Under the pieces are notes generated by a model. The model searched no databases. It saw nothing but the letters and a program-made list of their open reading frames with translations, and was not told the origin of the DNA. From positions 1 to 64,000 of the forward strand of contig JASBNA010000105.1 of the NCBI GenBank assembly GCA_038087015.1: a DNA stretch of 64,000 nt, in the 5' to 3' direction. Shown in pieces: positions 51,953-61,214 of this stretch. The position numbers and the translations under genes were made by a program. The stretch is from Cerrena zonata (taxonomy: Eukaryota > Basidiomycota > Agaricomycetes > Polyporales > Cerrenaceae). Position 1 is the first letter of the stretch; the number at the start of each line of letters is the position of its first letter.

Positions 51953-53158
51953 ATGTTGCCAATAAGTGGATACAAGGATACTACCACCAAACGTGGCTTC
52001 AAATACCACTATTACTACGCCCCTGCCCAGGGCTCGAAGCAGACCTTACTGTTCTGCCACGGCTTCCCATCGACATCCCAGGATTGGCATCGCCTTGTCC
52101 CTCACTTCGAGCAACAAGGCTATGGAATTATCGTTCCCGATACCCTTGGATATGGGGGAACCGATAAACCACTTGATCCTGTTGCCTACAGAGGCACTCT
52201 ACTTGCCAAAGACTTGATCGATATTGTCGATGCGGAGAAGCTCGACAAAATCATCGCTATCGGTCATGATTGGTAAGAAAACCCTAAGTCCACAATTCTA
52301 GGCGACGTAAGGGAAACCCTAATAATTGTTTATCCCTGTGATTCTAGGGGCTCGTTCATCATCTCTCGTCTTGCAAGTGTCGCACCAAATCGCATATTTG
52401 CGTATGCGTTTTTGGCTGTGTCGTACATTGCTCCTAACCCTGATTTCCATTTTGAGGCTGCTCTGAAGGCTACAAAGGAGGCCTTTGGTTATGAACTCAT
52501 TGGCTACCAAGCGTTCTTCGCGGATGACAGTACTGCTGCGATATTGGAGAATAACGTACGTTGACTGATGGGGTTGTTAATGTGAATAGAATGGTTCTGA
52601 TGCTTGCAATTCATAGTGGGACACCGTGTTTGGTATTCTTTGGCCACAAGACGCTGCAATTTGGAAAACACACCTCGCACCTCTCGGAGCATTGAAGGCT
52701 GCGATAGAGGAGGGCAAGAAACGTCCTCTACCCTCTTACCTTTCAGAAGAGGATAAGAAAGCAATAACCAAACCTTTACTCGATGGTGGTTTTGCTGCTC
52801 CTACTTGTTACTACAAGGTCCAGGTTCGCGGACTGAGCCTTGAGGATGAACTCAGTATGTTCTTTCCCCCTCTTTTCGACATCGGGACTCGGTCGTCTGA
52901 CTTCTCTTTGCACTATAAGCTATCCCTAAGGAGCGTTATTTACCCCCAACTTCCAGTCCTATTTTCTTTGCGGCAAGCTTGAGGGACTACATTGGCCTCG
53001 CTGCTATGCAGAAGGGTAATCTTACTAGCCCCAAGTTCAAGGATCATAACGTTACCATTCATGAGTATGATGCTGATCATTGGATTCTTTTATCTCATGC
53101 TGAGGAAGTTGGGAAGGACTTGGACGCCTGGCTTGCCAAGATTGTCCCGGCGTCATAG
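51953..53158 (+). CDS. Epoxide-hydrolase-like alpha/beta hydrolase
   Basis: Four exons, 51953-52272, 52348-52555, 52617-52854 and 52920-53158, encode 334 residues. N-terminal half: CHGFPSTSQDW (oxyanion HG-x-P loop), VPDTLGYGGTDKP, then the nucleophile elbow GHDWGS with D as nucleophile, split by intron 1. The C-terminal catalytic histidine is in DADHWIL. A cap region lies between, with tyrosines at GYELIGYQAFF and ATCYYKVQ that could polarise the epoxide. Soluble epoxide hydrolases turn epoxides into diols, and fungal ones act in lipid or xenobiotic metabolism. No signal peptide. Intron 3 uses acceptor TATAAG, giving DELTIPKERYLPP. Confidence 0.88.
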
Positions 53159-53599
53159 GGATATGTGGATTTGGGCTCGATACATTACCAAGGACACATA
53201 TATGATGGAAATAGCTCTCGCAACGATGTAGAAATGGTTTTTGTAAGAATAAATGTTGTATTGTATTTCTCTAACAGAATCAACTTGTACACAAATTTCT
53301 CTAGATGTATCTTTTACTCTTGCATTCGTCGTTTCGATAGAGTCCTACGCCGCGTCAACCCCGCTTCTTTTGTAGTTCATTCTGGTGTCGGAGATCCCGG
53401 AGAACTGATCAAGATGCTCGGCCAGTCATCCTAGAGTATATCTGACTTCAGATGTGATTAGCTCAAAGGATGGAAGTTGAGCGAGAACAGGAAATACAAA
53501 ATCCTAAGATCGTGTAGTCACAGTGAGTGGAAACAACCCTCCGTAAAAGGAAGGTGCAGTATTCACTAGCGCTAGTGGGAGAGGAGAATATACTCAAAT
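53159..53599. other. Intergenic, no clear gene
   Basis: A 60-codon plus frame ending at 53434 (RRFDRVLRRVNPASFVVHSGVGDPGELIKMLG) looks protein-like but was not recognised. It could be a gene fragment. Confidence 0.35.
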
Positions 53600-53840
53600 A
53601 AACGAAATAAAAAGGAAATAGAAATAGAAAAAGAGATGCTCGCGAGCTCTCAGACCCAACCACTTAAGGTCCTATGCGATCAGCGCCCTTTGTCCGGTCA
53701 GAGCCCCCCTCGTATCGGTCGAAGGCCCAGGATATACTTCGAACCGACAGAGGAGTAGGGGAGGACCTCCGCAGGGGTAACCACGGCGAGCTTGGTCTGG
53801 ACCATAACAGATCATAAACCCACTGCGCCAGCATCTCGTT
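53600..53840 (-). mobile_element. Possible tRNA-derived SINE
   Basis: On the minus strand an exact A-box match TGGCGCAGTGG lies at 53820-53830, with a weaker B-box GGTTCGAAG at 53737-53745, 73 bp downstream. Farther on is a T-rich tail with TTTTT and TTTCTATTTCTATTT near 53605-53640. This is the order of a pol III promoter plus tail. The B-box has three mismatches, so the call is tentative. Confidence 0.35.
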
Positions 53841-53939
53841 ATTTCTACTCTTTTGTATCGGAATATATACCAGACTTTAGAGCACATTTCAACAGCTAGA
53901 ACTGCGAGTATCTCTCCTATGAATGCATCTAAGCGTGAC

Positions 53940-55775
53940 GGAGCTGTTCACAGTCCTCCAAACCTTCGAGAAAGACTCGGACTAGAATAGAGCTACAGGC
54001 TGGGGCAGATCGGAATGGAAGACTCACGATAGCCGCCGTGACATAAGCAATGACGTCAGAATGCATCTTCGGTTTCCTGGCCCCCGATGTGCCTCCCAGC
54101 TTTGTGACCCTGGACCACTTGTTATTTCCTCGCAAATGTTCTCGTATTTCTTTGGAGCTAAGTACTGAATAGTTTGTATCCGAATATCTCTAACAACATG
54201 AATAATGTACTATCACTAAGATGTCTGTCAGGACAAACATTATAGGATTGTTGTGAGCGAATTTCGTTCGGGAATAATAGAAAGAGAAAGTACCTACTGT
54301 CGATCGGAACCAAAAGCAAGAGTGAGTTAATCTTCAAGTTGTATGTCAGGAGTGAGTTTACCATCTTTGATGAACAGGTCTGGACTGAACCTCTCTGTTT
54401 CCAGGTCATCTTCTAGGTCATGAAGCATCGCCCTTGGGGGATGTTGTCATTAGTGCAAACATTCAAGTAGTGTCATTAAATACTGACCATATATTCTACA
54501 AAACGTGAGTGTTATTTGTTGGACATGGAGATTGATGAGCGAATGGCTTACCGGATTGACAATAGTACCTTTAGAAATGATGTACCCCTCGTACTCGTCA
54601 TTTCGAATGACACGATGAGGAAGACTCAGAGGAACTCTGGAAGTCTGTTCGGTCCAACGATACAATCCAACTGCTCATGGGCTTTCCGTTGGACATCGGG
54701 ATATAAAGACATGGCAACTGTGAACGATTGGCCCGCCGAAGTTGTCTATGCGTATAGTGTTGAGCATATTTCAATCTGTATGCAATACATTTACAGTATC
54801 AGCTGCAACAAAATGTACTCATGATCACAGGAAGGAAGATATAGCTTACTGGCATAGCCAACGCTAGCAATGTTTCGAGCTATTTTATCATCGATCGAGT
54901 TAGAAGTTTTTGTTGAACTCTTTCAATTATAGACGAAACAGGGGAATGATTGACTTGTCTGTTCACCTGAGTATGTGAATCAACGAATGTCATAGCTGTA
55001 GCTATAGGAGAAACGTACGATCCCTTGCTTGATCTCATCGAAGGGCTTGTTTACCACATTCTCCACGATGGGCCTGTAATATTCAGTAATCCTTTTTGAA
55101 TATGCCCATGGTACCCAGGTTGGGATATATCTCAGAAATGGGAAATGCTCCGACCAACAGATGCCAGGTACTGTCACGATGCTAATACCCTCGACGGCTG
55201 CCTGGGCCAAGAGAATGTACTCGTCGCGCAAATCAGAAATATCCATATCGTACGCGATCTTCAGGATGATTGCTGTGAAGATTCTAAACTCGAGTCAGAC
55301 TAAAAATTTATACCGGTTAGAGGTTATGATAATGCATCAGCATTTCTACACATTTTTACTTCGACCTTTGATGGTCTCTAGTGGTCCTCCCACGCCCTTT
55401 CGACCTTTCACATTTGAATTTGATGGGAGTACCAAAGGCACAAAGGTGCCGAAGGTACTCCAGAGTACACAGAGACTCAAAGGTATACTACATTAGAATC
55501 TTACTCAAAGCTAGAGATAATGTCTATTGAATAGTCTGTGGAATAATGAGTCTTGTCCCTTCTCACACAAAACTTCGCATGTATAGAACAACAAAACATA
55601 ACACTGTAGATACAACTGACCACCAACGGTGGTCGTCTGAAGCAACATGAATGGGATACAAAAATTCATAACGTACATTTCCCTGGAGTCTCTCGCATTC
55701 CCAAGCACCTCTTTCATGGTCAGCGACCTCTCTCCGTCTGTCGATCAAAGCCGTTTCGGTTGTACACAACATTAG
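53940..55775 (-). pseudogene. Cytochrome P450 pseudogene
   Basis: Minus-strand pieces in P450 order: TETALIDRRREVADHER (about 55700-55760), PGICWSEHFPFLRYIPTWVP and EYYRPIVENVVNKPFDEIKQG (55010-55190), SLPHRVIRNDEYEGYIISKG-TIVNP (54540-54630), RAMLHD and ERFSPDLFIKDGKLTP (54350-54435), CPDRHLSDSTLFMLL (54190-54235) and a terminal SLPFRSA (54010s). The heme-ligand cysteine remains in CPDRH, but the usual C-x-G glycine is D and the preceding F-G-x-G-R-R is lost. The I-helix and several linkers are unrecognisable, with stops between. Some introns still have GT-AG ends. Non-functional relic of a fungal monooxygenase. Confidence 0.75.
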
Positions 55776-56743
55776 TCTAGGTGATGGCTAGAGGATACCA
55801 CTTGATGCCTTTTGTGCTAGACTAGTCAAAAGGTCACGAGAGATATGCTTGTAATCGAAAGGAGGTGAATTGCGATCAGATCGTCGATGCGGGAATGACG
55901 AGAGGACACCTATTTCGTCCTTTGCAGGTTGTCGACATAAGTGAGGAGATGCAAGAGGGAAGGGAAACGAGGTCTGTAATATTTGCACAGTCATCTAGCT
56001 AGAGAAAAAAATCAGACAACAGTGTTCCTGGAGGGGCTGGAGGCGATGACAATGAGTTTGTTGCCTTTTGAGGCTATGTCTGAGTCTTGGCAGCAGAGAA
56101 CAAAGGCGAGCTGATGAGCACGATCAGCTCAGTGCTTATAAGTGTTGAGTTGAGGCTGCTAGAGGTTGCCGTTCTCGATGAGGGACTCTGGAGGCAAGCT
56201 GCGCGGAGGATTAAGACCACAGTGTGAGAGCGACGGCGGTGACAACGATAACAACGAAGACTTAAAGAAGGGACGGAATGGGGTCAGAATGGAGAGGTCC
56301 ATTTTCAAGGCATAGTATGAGCCTCAATGGTGGGTTGGCTTAGATTGAACTCGAAGCCTGAATATGAATATTGAAAGTGAACGTTTAGAATCGGTGGAGT
56401 TTCAACGTTTCAACGTTAAGTTGAAGTTCTTGGAGTCACTCATGTCACGCATCACAAAGCACGTGCATTGTGTTGCAATTGTCCCATCGCTCGTCGCCAA
56501 CGAGCGATAACACCTCTACATCTCACTCTTGTACTACATAGAACTTCTCCGAATCCTCCTCCCACTAGTTTCCTCAAGTGCTGCTTCCTGTACGTTCTCT
56601 TTTCTCTAGATATAAGTTCCCTTCTCAGCATCTGTTAAAGTCTATGTGACAGCGATATACCGGACATTAGTCCGTCAACCGTGCATACGTGTCATGTATC
56701 ATTAAGTAAGTTCATTCAGATATCTTCGAATCCTAGCAACTTG
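55776..56743. other. Intergenic, no gene seen
   Basis: About 1 kb with short minus-strand frames (for example 55788-55994) of no recognised family. Confidence 0.4.
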
Positions 56744-57128
56744 ATGAGGTTGCAAATAGCAATCACCGCTACTGTAGGAATCTGGGCGATCACGAGTGGC
56801 ATCTGCCCGCAAGGTGCCATCCGGTGTGCGTGTAGCACCATCTCTTCCAACTTTCAATAGCCCGAACTGTATTCATTCTGTAATGCGAAACCCGTGTGAG
56901 TTTCATCTTCACTCTCCTGACTAGTACTCTCTGACTGTCTGTTGTAGGTAGTTCATCTCTCTACATCCTGAATGCGACACGTTTATCCCGGAGAGTTTTG
57001 ATCGAGCGGGGTCGTTTCTGCCTACAGAGAATGTTGTTGTGTGTGGCCCGCATTGTAGTGATGGTAGTGGGAGGGAATCGGGAAGGCGGGGGATGACTGA
57101 AAAAGGATACTGCTGCCAACACCCTTGA
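56744..57128 (+). CDS. Possible small secreted cysteine-rich protein (uncertain model)
   Basis: An ATG at 56744 opens a 38-codon frame with a hydrophobic N-terminus and cysteines (MRLQIAITATVGIWAITSG, then ICPQGAIRCAC). It meets TAG at 56858, but the same phase goes on with ELYSFCNAKP to a GTGTGAG donor at about 56898. After a TTGTAG/GTAG acceptor near 56950 it continues in phase as SLHPECDTFIPESFD, CGPHCSDGS, then GYCCQHP and TGA at 57126. Either an intron removes the TAG (a GTAGGA at 56774 and the CAATAG acceptor would do so but would also delete the cysteines), or it is a pseudogene. No family recognised. Confidence 0.25.
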
Positions 57129-57962
57129 CACCATTCACAGTAGACTAATATGTAGTTTCAAGCATCAGTAATAGTATGTATTGTATCGAAAATATATTTG
57201 ATGCACTATTCTATTTGATTACAGCGTGACTGAGGCCCGAAATGACTCTATGCCTCTGGACTTTTGCCTCTGAGTGGTCTTTGAGTTGACTCTACTGCAC
57301 CTCGCAAAAGGGGACCTACTTAATGCCTTTGACTGCCTCCCGACTTTCTGTGTCTCTCAGAGGCGCTGAGAGGCCGTGGAAAGGTCGGCAAAGGTCAGAG
57401 ACAAAATGTGTGAAAATGCTGATGTGCACTGGCGAACGTTCTGACCCAAGTCATTAGCGGGAGAGGCAGATACTCTTTGAAGAAAAGCGCAACATTCTCG
57501 TAGCTGAATTTGATGAAACTTCGGGACTTCGTGTTGATTGAAGTGCTGGTGGAACTCTCATCCATCAGCAAATCGTCGGATCCCTTTTTTTGTGCTTTTC
57601 ACAACTTAAATCCACTTATTTCTGACTTAGGTAGCTTGTTCAATTCAAGTAGATCTGTCATAGAAAAGTCACAATAAGACCGAAAAGATGGTTAAGTCAA
57701 TTAAGGAGATGAGTCCAGCTCAAGTACATTAAGTCAGGTTCATAGCAGCAAGCCCGTAATTCTGATCTACCAAATCACGGCGAAGCAACAGAATTGCGAA
57801 AACAAATGAAGGGTGGTGTTGTAATGAGAGGGGATGGATTATATGAGGGAGTAAATGATTAAATGAGATATCAAAAGAGTGAAGTGTTCCGAAAGTTATG
57901 AATGGTCAAAAGAAATGAATGGTGGGGGTGGTTAAAATTGATCACAACAATCGAGTATGGTG
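57129..57962. other. Intergenic, no gene seen
   Basis: About 830 bp. Probably 3' flank of the next gene (minus strand). Confidence 0.4.
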
Positions 57963-59908
57963 TCAGATACGTGCGCGTTCATCATCGTCCTCGTCCTCGT
58001 CATCGCCAGCATCATCGTCGTTGATAGTGCCTGCTGCTGCTCCCAGAACTGTTTCCGTTTCATGGAAGATTGTCTCCCACTCATCTTGACTTAAGGTAGA
58101 CAGTGATTTGGTATATGCTGTCGTCTTTCTGCCCCAACTCTTGTGTGAAAAGGCATCAGCAACCTTCTCCTGTGATGTTTTCGGAACCGCAAGAGTGCCG
58201 GTTGACCACCTCGCTAGGGCACGTTCCAGCTGTCATACAAAGTAAGTTTGAGTGTTCATAGAAGTTCAGAGACTTACCGCAGAGATAGCGAGAGCAAAAG
58301 CGGCGATCGGAGGCTTCGTGCCCGAGAATTGGTGTGCAAGCTTGCCTGTACGCTTGAGGTGGTACGAAAACACTTCGAGAATAAGCGGGCCCCGAAATCT
58401 ACCTTCCCGAATCTACCACAGCGTTAAAAGTAAAAGGATAAACACAACCTATAATATATGGCTTACAGGGTTGCCAGTGTCCAGGTCAAAAGACGTTCGG
58501 ATCGACAAGAACGGAAGTCCACAACCAAGTAGACGACCAACATAGGCAGCGATTGCTTCCGGTGATGTTAAACCTTCGGACTGGATTTTGCGATTGACAA
58601 CATCTTGTCCATGCTTGGACATGCCGTTACGCCATTCTGCAACCTTCTGGCCAAGCTTTATCAGAAGAAAATATTAGTGGAAAAGGCCGATAAATCAAAT
58701 TAACTGTACATACAACTTGGAAAGTTGGTGTGCCGGGGTCAGTAGGAGGAACGTCAACACTGGGAATAGTTCTCCGCCAAACGACCACATAGATCTCTGA
58801 TAAGTCAATCTCAATGAGATTCCAAGGACATCTCCCTATGCCGATGAGATAGATAACCTCAGGGACCAGTTTGCGGGACCAGTTTTTCTGGAGAAAAGTG
58901 GGGATGAGACACTGGATGTCTTTCCATGTATACTTCCTCCGGTCACTAGTATTCACTGGACCAGTCGAGGTGGTTGAAGCTGTGATCAGGGTTGTATCAA
59001 CCGATTCAACCTTGACAATGCTCTTTTCCGGTGTCAGCAAGAGGAGAATAATGATACAGAGATTGGTGTACCTGAGAGGTCATACGGTCATCTTTACCAG
59101 TATCCAGGTCCGCAGAACTATCCGACTCAGATCCAGAGTCTGCGTACCCCCCATACCTGACCTGGCTCACATCGGGTGGTTCAGAAGGAGAGCGTGATCG
59201 GGGAGCGACCGAAGTAGTTGTAACTGAGGTACGTCCCACATAAGCAGCAATAAACCCTGCAGGGTAAGTCTGCTTGATTTTCTTCGTAGGCTCAGGTGCA
59301 TTTGCATTGCTGGGGATGGACGGAGGCCCGCTGGTAAGTCCGGATATGGAATCCTTTGTAGTTCATAGGCGCTCACCTGTCAGTTGGACTTTTGCATTTA
59401 CGTCGTTCACTCTTGCTCACTTCCTCCTTTCCTTTAACCTCATCGGCCATGATCTAGAAATATCAGTAGGCTGATCTCATGTTCTATGCCAGTAGACTAA
59501 GCTTACCATGTTGACATCAGCACGCCGAGGTTTTGCCATCTTGGATACCTTTTTGGAAGCTGTAACACCAACATTATTTACTACCAGGTGAGCGACAGAG
59601 TTAGTACCTTGACAAGACAAAAATGAAATGAAATGAGCTCTACCAGTGGCAGATTGTGGGACTGAAGGTTGAAGTCTGGCCTCCTCAGCCGAAACGGTCT
59701 CAGCCTCGATTGCAGCAAGCTCACGGAGGAGTTGGGCTTTCCGCTCAAGCTTAGCCTTCTCTTCAGATGCACGCACTTGTTGGGCAGCCGCCTCCTCTTT
59801 CCTGACCGCTTTCATCTCCTCTGCAGTCCGACGTTTCCTCTGATCTGCCTTCAGGATATCTCCAGGATGCTTGTTGACGTTGGAGGCATGAGTTCCATAG
59901 GGCTTCAT
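57963..59908 (-). CDS. Eight-exon gene of unknown function, agaricomycete-specific style
   Basis: Exons on the minus strand: 59644-59908, 59507-59559, 59453-59377, 59072-59330, 58714-59022, 58467-58655, 58278-58412, 57963-58229; all junctions keep phase and give 517 residues. Starts MKPYGTHASNVNKHPGDIL, then a K/E/A/R-rich coiled coil (residues about 25-75), a basic patch (KKVSKMAKPRR), an S/D-rich linker, and a folded C-terminal half (WKDIQCLIPTFLQKNW, LVPEVIYLIGIGRCPW, VAEWRNGMSKHGQDVV, LILEVFSYHLKR, LERALARWSTGT). It ends in an acidic tail (DDDAGDDEDEDDDERARI). I recall similar hypothetical proteins, often repeated and near transposons, in mushroom genomes, but cannot name a function. The first donor, GTAGAG, is weak. 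Confidence 0.7.
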
Positions 59909-60224
59909 ACTGCAAGAGCGGTGAGTAAAATTGTCAAAGTGTACTAGTAGACTGAGTGAAACAGTGACAGGAGATGTAGGTTAGATGTCGAAAATGGGGC
60001 GGCCTCACTCGTTATATTCCTTGTGATGGCTGTGCCTCCGTCCGTTGCAAGGTATAACATTAACCGCATCTACTTGAGGCCGGTTTCAACCCTCTGATGA
60101 AGCGAAGTCCAGACCGTTGCCCCTGGTAACATCGGACCAGGATTAAATGGTACGTTTATTGGATACCTCTGGACTTTCTCAGACTCCTTCACCGACAAAC
60201 CTCTATCTCATTCCTATCTACAGA

Positions 60225-60491
60225 ATGCCTCCCAAACGTATAGAGCCTGGTTCACGCACCAAGTTTTATGGTAATCATCAATGCCTTTGTTGCCCCTATT
60301 GTCCACGTGAATTCCGCAATCTTTCAGGACTTTCACAGCACAAAAATGCCTATCACCAACACACTCGCACTCCTATGCAATATCCTCCCAATCCTGCTAG
60401 TGAAACCCCTCATACTCCCAGCAACAGCTTGTCTCCAAGCCCTGATGTAGATGTACAAAACTCAACACCACCTCATCTGGAAAATCTGTAA
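60225..60491 (+). CDS. Short C2H2 zinc-finger protein, similar to Plavaka transposase N-terminus
   Basis: 88 residues from an ATG just after a CTACAG acceptor-like site. One C2H2 finger, CCPYCPREFRNLSGLSQHKN followed by a second histidine pair (YHQH), then a P/S/T-rich tail. This kind of finger starts many basidiomycete Plavaka transposases, as I recall them. Here it stands alone on the strand opposite to the Plavaka gene to its right and ends before any transposase domain. It could be a broken 5' end of another Plavaka copy or an independent small DNA-binding protein. Confidence 0.5.
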   Translation: MPPKRIEPGSRTKFYGNHQCLCCPYCPREFRNLSGLSQHKNAYHQHTRTPMQYPPNPASETPHTPSNSLSPSPDVDVQNSTPPHLENL

Positions 60492-61214
60492 TTGCTATAT
60501 AGTACTATTTGATGCTATAAACACTCAACAAATTATTTGACACTATTGCTTTACTATTTACTTTATCTTAGTACTAGATAGTGCTCTAGGTATGTTGTGT
60601 CTACTATGTCTGCTATCTTCATATTACTAAAGATATCATTTGCTATACATATACTATATCTGTGCTATTTACACACTGTCTTATTATAATATAGCTATAT
60701 CTCATAAGAGTGCTATGGAAATTATAGCACCTATTGATAAATTACTCTGATACTATCTAATACTATTTAGACTACTGATACCTTATTTTCGTATTATGAT
60801 ATCTTTATATATAATGATTGTATTATGAGTATATTACTTTGGATATAACTCTACTATATCAACTATATATATATTAAATATGTTATATGTCTATTGCTTT
60901 GGTTATAAATTTACTATAACAACTATATATATACTGGTTGTGTTATGAGTATATTGTTTGGGCTATATCTCTACTATATCATATTGCTATATGCTGATAT
61001 ATTTAAATAGAGTCAGAAATATATATATTTGTATATACTGACAATAATTGTGCTTAGTAGTAAGCTAGGATATTAGTCTTGATACAGATGACTGTCTGGG
61101 AGTGTCTGGTGTCAAATACAGGTCATAATATATCTTCATGCAATATTCTAAGCACAGATATAGTTACATAGCTATCATATATGCTACTACCAATATATAT
61201 ATATGTGAGATATA
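60492..61214. other. Very AT-rich intergenic sequence
   Basis: About 720 bp dominated by words such as CTATATCT, TATATATATA and TACTATAT. No frame. Lies between the tail of the zinc-finger ORF and the 3' end of the Plavaka gene. Confidence 0.5.
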
